The notes under the pieces: model-generated
Seen by the model: the letters and a program-made list of their open reading frames with translations, nothing else
Told to the model about the DNA's origin: nothing
The model's database searches: none
Made by a program: the position numbers and the translations under genes
Shown: positions 21,661 to 28,210 of the stretch, one piece after another
Layout of the letters: every line of letters begins with the position of its first letter
How positions within the stretch are numbered: position 1 is the first letter of the stretch
From: an uncultured Lachnospiraceae bacterium
GTDB taxonomy: Bacteria > Bacillota > Clostridia > Lachnospirales > Lachnospiraceae
Length of the DNA: 28,210 nt
Assembly: GCA_910586275.1 (NCBI GenBank)
Contig: CAJUIM010000037.1
Location: 1-28,210 of the forward strand
Direction: 5' to 3'

Positions 21661-22680
21661 TTAATTATTGATCAGCTTATCGCTTTCATTGTTCCAGCTG
21701 TATAATTTACGGATTTCCTTGCCCACGGTTTCGGAAGAATGTTCTGCCGCCAGTTTCCTCATAGCCTTAAAATGAGCCTGCCCGCCTGCCGGTGACATAT
21801 CCAAGAGGAAATCTTTGGCAAACGTACCGTCCTGAATATCGGAAAGGATTTTCTTCATCGTCTTCTTTGTTTCCTCGGTAATGATCTTAGGCCCCGTTAT
21901 GTAATCGCCGTACTCTGCCGTATTGGAAATGGAATATCTCATGCCCTCAAAGCCGGACTGGTAAATCAGATCCACAATCAGCTTCATTTCATGGATACAT
22001 TCAAAATATGCATTCCTCTCGTCATATCCTGCTTCCACCAATGTCTCAAAGCCTGCCTGCATTAATGCGCACACACCGCCGCAGAGAACCGCCTGCTCGC
22101 CGAAGAGGTCTGTTTCCGTCTCCGTACGGAACGTAGTCTCCAGCACGCCTGCCCTTGCGCCGCCGATTGCCAATGCATACGCCAAAGCCATGTCCAAAGC
22201 TTTCCCGGTAGCGTCCTGATGAACCGCCACAAGACAGGGAACTCCTTTGCCTGCCTGATATTCGCTTCTTACGGTATGGCCGGGTCCTTTGGGCGCAATC
22301 ATCGTCACATCCACATCCTTGGGAGGGACAATCTGATTGAAATGAATATTGAATCCATGGGCAAACATCAGCATATTTCCCGGTTCCAGATTCGGCTCGA
22401 TGGATTCTTTATACATCTTCGCCTGCAGTTCATCGTTGATCAGAATCATAATGATATCCGCTTTCTTTGCTGCCTCTGCCGCCGTATATACTTCAAAGCC
22501 CTGTGCCTCTGCCTTTGCCCAGGATTTGGAGCCTTCATAAAGCCCGATGATTACATTGCAGCCGGATTCCTTTGCATTCAGCGCATGTGCATGCCCTTGA
22601 CTGCCGTAACCGATTACCGCAATCGTCTTTCCGTCCAACATGGAAATGTTACAGTCTTCCTGATAATAAATATTTGCCAT
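21661..22680 (-). CDS. ilvC: Ketol-acid reductoisomerase
   Basis: IlvC converts acetolactate (or acetohydroxybutyrate) to the dihydroxy acid in valine, leucine and isoleucine synthesis, using Mg2+ and NAD(P)H. The 339-aa class I enzyme has the Rossmann motif GYGSQGHAHALN (25-36), the cofactor loop GLYEGSKSW (46-54), GPGHTVRSEY (131-140), and the metal-binding knotted domain with DLFGEQAVLCGG (189-200) and the ECIHEMKLIVDL helix. The cofactor loop has Tyr where NADPH-dependent enzymes often have Arg, so cofactor preference is uncertain. The ATG at 22680 has GGAGGAAG upstream. It is the last gene of the ilv run, followed by a terminator. Confidence 0.96.
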   Translation of the reverse strand: MANIYYQEDCNISMLDGKTIAVIGYGSQGHAHALNAKESGCNVIIGLYEGSKSWAKAEAQGFEVYTAAEAAKKADIIMILINDELQAKMYKESIEPNLEPGNMLMFAHGFNIHFNQIVPPKDVDVTMIAPKGPGHTVRSEYQAGKGVPCLVAVHQDATGKALDMALAYALAIGGARAGVLETTFRTETETDLFGEQAVLCGGVCALMQAGFETLVEAGYDERNAYFECIHEMKLIVDLIYQSGFEGMRYSISNTAEYGDYITGPKIITEETKKTMKKILSDIQDGTFAKDFLLDMSPAGGQAHFKAMRKLAAEHSSETVGKEIRKLYSWNNESDKLINN

Positions 22681-22760
22681 TTCTTCTTCCTCCGCTTATT
22701 TTTCCTTATAGTTACGATACATTTATCACTGAAAGGGTTTCCCCTAAGAGCCGCTGCCCG

Positions 22761-23264
22761 TCAGTCGGTCAGGTAGGTGACATTCTCAATGCCCCGTCCC
22801 AGTCCCGTAATGCCTGTCCGCGCCAGTTCCAGAATCTCATATCCTTCCAGAAGGCTGATGAACGCTTCTATCTTGGATTGTGCGCCGGTCAGTTCCACCA
22901 CCAAGCTCTCCGGAGCCACATCCACGATCTTGGCCCGGAAAATATCTGCCACAGAAATCACCGCCTGCCGCTCCTTTGCCGTGGCCTTCACCTTAATCAG
23001 CACCAGTTCCCTATAGACACTGTCTTCCGGTTCCAGAATCTTTATATCCCGCACATCCACTAATTTTTCCACTTGCTTCTCTATCTGGTCCAGAATCTCA
23101 TCATCCCCCGATGTTACGATAGTTATCCTTGTATATCTGGGATCTGCCGTCACACCTGCCGTGATGCTTTCTATATTGTATCCCCGCCTGGAAAACAGCC
23201 CGGAGATCCGGCTCAGAACACCCGATGTATTATCTACCAAAAGCTGAAATACTTTCTTACGCAT
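22761..23264 (-). CDS. ilvN: Acetolactate synthase regulatory (small) subunit, copy 1
   Basis: This 167-aa ACT-domain protein stimulates the IlvB catalytic subunit and confers valine feedback. The N-terminal ACT domain (about 2-75) has the conserved NTSGVLSRISGLFSRRGYNIES, here split as NTSGVLSRISG and LFSRRGYNIES, and the second half has ELVLIKVKA and FRAKIVDVAPESLVVELTG. It is closer to the E. coli IlvH/IlvN consensus than copy 2, keeping GYN at the valine-site region. The ATG has GGAGG six bases upstream. It has its own promoter (23301-23329) and leads into ilvC. Which of the two small subunits partners IlvB is unresolved. Confidence 0.92.
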   Translation of the reverse strand: MRKKVFQLLVDNTSGVLSRISGLFSRRGYNIESITAGVTADPRYTRITIVTSGDDEILDQIEKQVEKLVDVRDIKILEPEDSVYRELVLIKVKATAKERQAVISVADIFRAKIVDVAPESLVVELTGAQSKIEAFISLLEGYEILELARTGITGLGRGIENVTYLTD

Positions 23265-23300
23265 CTAATTCCTCCGTTTCCGTCTCGACATCCGACATTT

Positions 23301-23329
23301 ATTGTATCAACTGTCTTTTAAAAAGTCAA
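23301..23329 (-). promoter_or_regulatory. Strong sigma-A promoter inside the ilv run, for ilvN copy 1 and ilvC
   Basis: TTGACT (-35, 23329-23324), a 17-bp spacer and TACAAT (-10, 23306-23301) lie on the minus strand in the 83-bp gap between the two small-subunit genes. The leader to ilvN copy 1 would be about 30 nt. Confidence 0.72.
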
Positions 23330-23347
23330 TATATAGTGAACGTCATA

Positions 23348-23833
23348 TTATTCCGCATCCCTGCACTTCTGAAGCGCCAGAGTGCCTGTCCGCGCCACTT
23401 CCACGATGCTGATTGTCCTTAACATCTTAATAAAAAGCTGTATTCTCTCCGGCACATCGCAAATCTGTATAATCATCATATTCTTTGACATGTCCACAAT
23501 CTGCGCTTTCATAATGTCGCAGTTCTCCATAATGTCCCTGCGGTTGCCGCGGTTATACTTTACCTTTATCAGCATAAGTTCCCGGCTGATGCTTTCGCTC
23601 TCACCGAAAGTCTTCACTTTTATGACATCCAGCTTTTTATTCAGCTGCTTCTCTATCTGCTCGATGGTTCTCTCGTCCCCGCTGCTTACGATTGTCATGC
23701 AGGAAACCTCAGGGTCGTCCGTCTCCCCCACCGCCAGAGAGTCAATATTGAAACATCTTCTGGAAAACAGCCCTGCCACTTTGCAGAGAACACCGGAACG
23801 GTTTTCCACGGAAACCGAATATATTCTTTTCAT
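23348..23833 (-). CDS. Acetolactate synthase regulatory (small) subunit, copy 2
   Basis: This 161-aa paralogue has the same two-part layout: an ACT domain (about 2-75) with NRSGVLCKVAGLFSRR and then CFNIDS, and a C-terminal half with ELMLIKVKYN and KAQIVDMSKNMMIIQ. It is clearly divergent from copy 1, including Cys in place of the Gly that precedes the aromatic residue in the RRGYNI motif, and CMTIVSSGDE for the RITIVTSGDD of copy 1. It starts at an ATG whose AGGAGG overlaps the ilvB stop codon, so it is cotranslated with ilvB and is the more obvious direct partner. It probably modulates IlvB activity or feedback in the cytosol. A role as a general ACT-domain sensor is possible. Confidence 0.9.
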   Translation of the reverse strand: MKRIYSVSVENRSGVLCKVAGLFSRRCFNIDSLAVGETDDPEVSCMTIVSSGDERTIEQIEKQLNKKLDVIKVKTFGESESISRELMLIKVKYNRGNRRDIMENCDIMKAQIVDMSKNMMIIQICDVPERIQLFIKMLRTISIVEVARTGTLALQKCRDAE

Positions 23834-23846
23834 CCTTGCCGTCCTC

Positions 23847-25478
23847 CTATTTCACTAAATCCATGGGATCGATGATGCATTCCAGCAATATGGATTTGTC
23901 TTCTTTCAGAAAGGCATCTATCGTCTCTTCCGCCTTTTCCATATTCTCCAGACGCAGGAAATCCATATCATATGCGGCCGCCAGCTTCTCCAGATCCGGA
24001 CTGCCTGACAGATCCACCACGGAATAATTGTCTTTATAGGTATAGTGCTGGAACTCCCTTACCATACCCAGATAATTGTTTTTCAGCACCACGATTTTTA
24101 CCGGAATGTGATGCTGGCGCATAGTAGCCAATTCCATCATGGACATCTGAAAGGAACCGTCCCCGCATACGGCGATGACCTGCCTGTTTTTATCCGCCAG
24201 CTTCGCCCCCATGGCCGCCGGAATGGAATATCCCATAGTCCCCATTCCTCCGGAAGTAAGAAACCGCCCTTTCCGCACGATATGATAACCGCAGGACCAT
24301 ATCTGATTCTGTCCTACATCCGCCACATATATGCCGTCCTCCTCCATTTTGTCCGAAAGCATAGTGATAAACCGGGCAGGATCCACATAATCCTTGTTGG
24401 GGCTGCGTTTCACCTGCATGCTCTCCCGGTAACCGTCCAACGTCTTGAGCCACTCCTCATAGGCACGGTGCGTATGGGCTGTGTCCAGATCCTGCTCCGT
24501 CATGTCTTCGAAAATATGTTTCACATCCCCCACCAGAGGAATATGCGGGCCGACATTCTTCCCGATTTCTGCCGGATCCACATCCATATGGATGAGTACC
24601 TTATTATTGGTAATCAAATCCGGCTGGCTCACTGCCCGGTCCGCCACTCTGGCTCCTACCATCAGAAGCAGATCCGACTCATTCATGGCACGGTTGGCAC
24701 AAGGCTTCCCGTTATTTCCCACCATGCCGAAATACAGAGGATGCCTGGTGGGCATCACCCCGATTCCCATCATTGTGGAAACCACAGGAATCCGGTATTT
24801 CTCCGAAAATGCCCGCAGCGCGGCACCTCCGTCGCTTAGCAGTGCGCCGCCCCCCGCACAGATAATCGGACGTTTTGCCTTTTCCAGTTCCTTTACCACT
24901 TTCTTAATCTGTGCCATATTCCCTTTCACGGTAGGTTTATAAGTCCTCATATTCACTTCTTCCGGATAATGGAATTTGGATATGGGCGCATTCTGGATAT
25001 CTATAGGCACGTCTATCAATACCGGCCCCCGCCGGCCTGTATTGGCAATATGGAACGCTTCTTTGAACACTCTGGGGATATTGTTTGCATTTTTAATTAA
25101 GTAACTGTATTTCACAAAGGATTCCACGGCTCCTGTAATATCCGCCTCCTGAAAAACATCGCTGCCGATCAGTTCGCTGTTCACCTGACCGGTAATGCAT
25201 ACCAAGGGAATGCTGTCCGCAAAAGCCGTAGCTATTCCCGTAATCACATTAGTCGCCCCCGGCCCCGATGTCACGGCGCATACCCCTACCTTGCCCGACA
25301 CTCGTGCCAAGCCGCTGGCCGCATGAGCGGCATTCTGTTCCGTCCGAATCAAGATAGTACGGATATCCGAATCCAAGATACTGTTATAGAAAGGGCATAT
25401 GGCTACCCCCGGATACCCGAACACATATTCCACTCCCTCAGCCTCTAAACACTTTATTATCGCATCTGCACCAATCAT
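23847..25478 (-). CDS. ilvB: Acetolactate synthase large (catalytic) subunit
   Basis: The 543-aa thiamine-diphosphate enzyme condenses two pyruvates (or pyruvate with 2-oxobutyrate), the first common step of branched-chain amino acid synthesis. It shows the catalytic Glu (E47 in RTEQNAAHAASG), the TSGPGATN loop (70-77), the FAD-domain region GGALLSDGG, and the ThDP/Mg2+ motif from GDGSF (439-443) to NN (467-468). Length is normal for IlvB. Catabolic acetolactate synthases (AlsS) are similar, but the following small subunit and ilvC indicate the biosynthetic form. The ATG at 25478 has a GAGG site. It lies 98 bp after metH, with a perfect inverted repeat in the gap. Confidence 0.95.
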   Translation of the reverse strand: MIGADAIIKCLEAEGVEYVFGYPGVAICPFYNSILDSDIRTILIRTEQNAAHAASGLARVSGKVGVCAVTSGPGATNVITGIATAFADSIPLVCITGQVNSELIGSDVFQEADITGAVESFVKYSYLIKNANNIPRVFKEAFHIANTGRRGPVLIDVPIDIQNAPISKFHYPEEVNMRTYKPTVKGNMAQIKKVVKELEKAKRPIICAGGGALLSDGGAALRAFSEKYRIPVVSTMMGIGVMPTRHPLYFGMVGNNGKPCANRAMNESDLLLMVGARVADRAVSQPDLITNNKVLIHMDVDPAEIGKNVGPHIPLVGDVKHIFEDMTEQDLDTAHTHRAYEEWLKTLDGYRESMQVKRSPNKDYVDPARFITMLSDKMEEDGIYVADVGQNQIWSCGYHIVRKGRFLTSGGMGTMGYSIPAAMGAKLADKNRQVIAVCGDGSFQMSMMELATMRQHHIPVKIVVLKNNYLGMVREFQHYTYKDNYSVVDLSGSPDLEKLAAAYDMDFLRLENMEKAEETIDAFLKEDKSILLECIIDPMDLVK

Positions 25479-25525
25479 AGTCCAAACCTCATCTCCTTTT
25501 CCTTATCTATGCCGTTCCCTATATT

Positions 25526-25564
25526 CTCCCATATGTCCCCGAAAAACCGCCGCGCATATGGGAG
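25526..25564. promoter_or_regulatory. 10-bp perfect inverted repeat between metH and ilvB
   Basis: ctcccatatg (25526-25535) and catatgggag (25555-25564) are perfect reverse complements separated by 19 bp. It could be an operator for the ilvB transcript, a stem in the intercistronic RNA, or a weak end of the metH message. No T-run follows on the minus strand. A poor -10-like TATAGG lies just downstream, within or beside the promoter that ilvB would need. Confidence 0.55.
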
Positions 25565-25576
25565 GCCTTCCTATTT

Positions 25577-28009
25577 TCAGTCTATGTTCAGAATATTCTT
25601 TGTCAGCTTCACCGCTTCCGCCGCATCTTTGGAATACCCGTCCGCCCCTATTTCCTCCGCATATTCCGGGGTAATGACCGCACCGCCGACAATCACCTTT
25701 GCCCCTACCTGCTGCTCTTTCGCATAGGCAATGACCTTGCGCATCTCCTGCATGGTAGTGGTCATCAGCGCGGACAGCGCAATGACGCTGGCCTGATGCT
25801 CCTTCGCTGCCTCGATAATCCGCTCTTTCGGCACATCCTTGCCCAAGTCAATCACGCGGAAGCCATAATTTTTCAGCATTAACGCCACCAAGTTCTTTCC
25901 GATATCATGAATGTCCCCTTCCACGGTGGCAATGACTACTGCAGGCATTTCCTTCCCTCCGCTCTCCTTGGCCAGAAGAGGTTCCAGATATTCGATGGCC
26001 GCTTTCATTGCCTCCGCACCGGCAATCAGCTGGGGCAGGAAATATTTCCCTTTGTCGAACAAGTCGCCCACCTCATTGATAGCCGGCAGCAGCGCTCCGT
26101 CCAATATCTCCTGCGGCTGCATGCCGTCTTCTAATGCCTCGGCCGTATATTCCACGATTTTCTTTCTGTTTCCTTTCAGAACGGCTTCCTTTACCCGATC
26201 CAGGACAGACAAAGCTTCTTTCTTTTCCTCCGCCTGTAAAGACCCGGATGCTCTGTTTTCTGTTTTCTCTTTCCCGGCATCCATACGTCGGATATAGCGT
26301 ATGTCTGCCTCTTCCTTATTTAAAAGCAGATCCGCTGCAAACGCGCTGCTCATTAAAAGTTCCTGGGACGGATTTGCGATGGCCATAGTCAGCCCTTCCC
26401 GGATGGCCATGGTCAGGAACGCCGTATTTACATAGCCTCTTTCCGGAAGCCCAAACGAAATATTGGAAAGCCCGCATATAGTGGCATACCCTTTTTCCTT
26501 ACAGTAACGGATTGTCTCTAACGTTTCCAAAGCCGCCTTTTTATTGGCTCCTACCGTGGCCACCAGACCGTCCACTACGATATCCTGCCTGCTCATGCCC
26601 AATTCCAAAGCCCGTTCTGTAATCCGTTCAATAATCTCCTTTTTCTCCGCCAAATCCTTCGGCAGCCCTTCGTCCGACAGCGGCAGAAGGATGAACATTG
26701 CCCCATATTTCTTCACGATAGGCAGCAATTGCCGGAATTTTACCTTTTCATAAGAAACGGAATTGACCAACGCCCTCCCCGGATAACGCCGCAGCGCGGC
26801 TTCCAGCACCTCTACATGGCTGGAATCCAGAGAAAGGGGAAGGGAAGTCACCCCGGCCACTTCCTCCAAGGCACGCAGCATCATTTCTTTTTCGTCAATG
26901 CCGCTCATGCCCATATTCACATCCAGGATCCCGGCGCCGCAGCTTTCCTGCTCTTCCGCAAACCGTGCCACCATATCCATATTTCCCTGCCGCAGTTCTT
27001 CCTGCAGTTTTTTCTTTCCCGTCGGGTTAATCCGCTCGCCCACAATAAGGAAATTGTCTTCCAGCCCGAATTCCACGGTCATCCGTTCGGAAGCCAAATA
27101 CCGTTTCTCCGGTTTCTTCCTTTTCCTTACTTCCATATGCCCGGTGCGTTCTTTCAGCCTGCGGATAAATTCCGGCGTGGTTCCGCAGCAGCCGCCCAAA
27201 ACCGATGCCCCGGCCTCCACTAACCGTACCATCCCTTCCGCAAACTCCCCACAGCCCATATCATAGACCGTATTTCCGTCCCCGTCCAGAGAAGGCAGGC
27301 CTGCATTCGGTTTGGCAATGATCGGCACCGTAGTCACTTCTGCCATGGCTGCGATAATATCCGCCATTTTGTCCGGCCCTGTGGAACAGTTGGCTCCTAT
27401 GGCTGCCGCCCCAAGGCTCTCCAGCACCACCGCCGCTGTCCTTGCGTCGGTGCCGTAGAGCGTACGCCCATCCGCCTCAAACGTCATTGTAACCATTACC
27501 GGAAGCCCGCAGCTTTCCTTGGCCGCAATCAGCGCCGCCCGGCTTTCCTGCAGGCTCATCATCGTCTCCACCACCAGCAAGTCTGCTCCCGCTTCCGCCA
27601 GATGACCGATCTGTTCCTTATAAATATCCACCAGCCGCTCAAAATCCATAGTGCCCATAGGCGACAGCTGTTCTCCGGTCATTGTCAGATCCCCGGCCAC
27701 CAGACACCTTTCCCCGGCCGCCTCTTTGGACAACGCCACCAATTCCCGGTTCATCTGCCCCAGCCTGTCCGACAGCCCGTATTCCTTCAGTTTCACGGCA
27801 TTTGCGGAAAATGTGGGAGCATATAAAATATCCGTCCCGGCCTGCACAAACTCTTTCTGCAGCCCAATCAGCACTTCCCTATGTTCCAGTATCCATGCCT
27901 CCGGGCACACCCCGGCAGGCATTCCCCTTTTCAAAAGATTGGAGCCTGTGGCACCGTCCAGATAAACGGGATGCCCCTTTCCCAATTTCATAAACTCTTC
28001 TCTTGTCAT
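25577..28009 (-). CDS. metH: Cobalamin-dependent methionine synthase, without the reactivation domain
   Basis: The 810-aa protein methylates homocysteine to methionine using methyltetrahydrofolate and cobalamin in the cytosol. Domains in order: homocysteine/Zn domain (about 1-290) with the ligands C208 (GANCSTGP), C273 and C274 (GGCCGTTPE); pterin-binding domain (about 313-555) starting FLIVGERINPTGKK; B12 cap domain (about 600-680); and B12-binding domain (689-810) with D-x-H-x-x-G in EGDIHDIGKN (D699, H701). E. coli MetH has about 1,227 residues; the C-terminal AdoMet-dependent reactivation domain is absent, so a separate activation protein should exist elsewhere, as is usual in clostridia. 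The ATG is at 28009. A promoter lies about 100 bp upstream. Confidence 0.93.
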   Translation of the reverse strand: MTREEFMKLGKGHPVYLDGATGSNLLKRGMPAGVCPEAWILEHREVLIGLQKEFVQAGTDILYAPTFSANAVKLKEYGLSDRLGQMNRELVALSKEAAGERCLVAGDLTMTGEQLSPMGTMDFERLVDIYKEQIGHLAEAGADLLVVETMMSLQESRAALIAAKESCGLPVMVTMTFEADGRTLYGTDARTAAVVLESLGAAAIGANCSTGPDKMADIIAAMAEVTTVPIIAKPNAGLPSLDGDGNTVYDMGCGEFAEGMVRLVEAGASVLGGCCGTTPEFIRRLKERTGHMEVRKRKKPEKRYLASERMTVEFGLEDNFLIVGERINPTGKKKLQEELRQGNMDMVARFAEEQESCGAGILDVNMGMSGIDEKEMMLRALEEVAGVTSLPLSLDSSHVEVLEAALRRYPGRALVNSVSYEKVKFRQLLPIVKKYGAMFILLPLSDEGLPKDLAEKKEIIERITERALELGMSRQDIVVDGLVATVGANKKAALETLETIRYCKEKGYATICGLSNISFGLPERGYVNTAFLTMAIREGLTMAIANPSQELLMSSAFAADLLLNKEEADIRYIRRMDAGKEKTENRASGSLQAEEKKEALSVLDRVKEAVLKGNRKKIVEYTAEALEDGMQPQEILDGALLPAINEVGDLFDKGKYFLPQLIAGAEAMKAAIEYLEPLLAKESGGKEMPAVVIATVEGDIHDIGKNLVALMLKNYGFRVIDLGKDVPKERIIEAAKEHQASVIALSALMTTTMQEMRKVIAYAKEQQVGAKVIVGGAVITPEYAEEIGADGYSKDAAEAVKLTKNILNID

Positions 28010-28108
28010 CCTGCACTCCTATACCTATATCCGGTCCTTGCAGAGTGGGAAATATTCCTATCAATACACCCCAAAACGCACTAAGTCCGAAAGTTTTACA
28101 CTGTGACT

Positions 28109-28137
28109 ATGTTACCATGGATTCTGCAAAACTACAA
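28109..28137 (-). promoter_or_regulatory. Possible metH promoter
   Basis: On the minus strand, TTGTAG (28137-28132) and TAACAT (28114-28109) are separated by 17 bp. Both boxes are imperfect. The resulting leader of about 93 nt shows no cobalamin or SAM riboswitch pattern that I can recognise. Confidence 0.35.
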
Positions 28138-28210
28138 TAGACAGTTCTCCATCCTCCAGGGCAACAGCATTTACTTTTCAGGTGAGAACAAAATTTTTAA
28201 AAACAACTCA

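Noticed and set aside
28010..28137. Cobalamin or SAM riboswitch upstream of metH
   Set aside because: The leader is only about 93 nt, and I see neither a B12-box-like GCCACTG nor the SAM-I core elements.
28109..28210. A plus-strand frame open from an ATG at 28109 to the window edge (34 codons)
   Set aside because: There is no ribosome binding site and it lies over the possible metH promoter. It cannot be judged without the following sequence.

Overview
The window looks like a chromosomal segment of a spore-forming, low-to-moderate-GC Firmicute, most likely a member of the Lachnospiraceae or a related clostridial family. The reasons are the gene families (YtfJ/DUF2953 sporulation pair, split cobalamin-dependent methionine synthase, NusG domain II plus Gx-transporter pair, DUF3737, DUF4037), strong AGGAGG-type ribosome binding sites and textbook sigma-A promoters. 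Nearly all genes lie on the minus strand. Only a lipoprotein gene and a LysR regulator are on the plus strand. No rRNA, tRNA, transposase, phage gene or CRISPR array was seen. Family and genus placement is inference from gene content, not from a search.

Layout, left to right. 1-434 has no convincing gene but carries hairpins, one of which may be a minus-strand terminator. 435-3947 is a minus-strand operon read from a promoter at 3920-3947: a 103-aa hypothetical, a DUF2953 membrane protein, YtfJ, a 46-aa membrane mini-protein and a J-domain protein with a repetitive charged N-terminus. 4029-12651 is a cell-envelope and DNA-repair block, also minus strand. In transcription order it holds a NusG-domain-II protein and a Gx-transporter protein (resembling the EetA/EetB pair), ruvA, ruvB, zapA (own promoter and terminator), a U32 peptidase-family protein, an FtsW/RodA-type SEDS protein and a PbpA-like class B penicillin-binding protein. 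12758-14843 encodes a TPR protein and a DUF4037 nucleotidyltransferase-like protein. A divergent plus-strand lipoprotein gene follows (14991-16181).

16332-28009 is a branched-chain amino acid and sulfur amino acid block: leuD and leuC with a divergent LysR regulator, cysK with two accessory genes (DUF2809, DUF3737), ilvC, two tandem acetolactate synthase small-subunit genes, ilvB and metH. The ilv genes supply the common valine/isoleucine steps (IlvB/IlvN, then IlvC). LeuCD performs isopropylmalate isomerisation. leuA, leuB and ilvD are not in the window. The leuCD/lysR intergenic region has a perfect 15-bp T-N11-A palindrome that overlaps the lysR -35 box and sits about 65 bp upstream of a plausible leuC start site, which fits classic LysR autoregulation and activation.

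I did not find a clearly new multi-gene system. The points most worth a second look are the tandem, non-identical ilv small subunits split by a strong internal promoter; the orphan EetA/EetB-like pair upstream of ruvAB; the decapeptide-repeat J-domain protein preceded by a membrane mini-protein; a 39-bp coding repeat inside the U32 gene; degenerate palindromic intergenic elements; and a perfect 10-bp inverted repeat between metH and ilvB.
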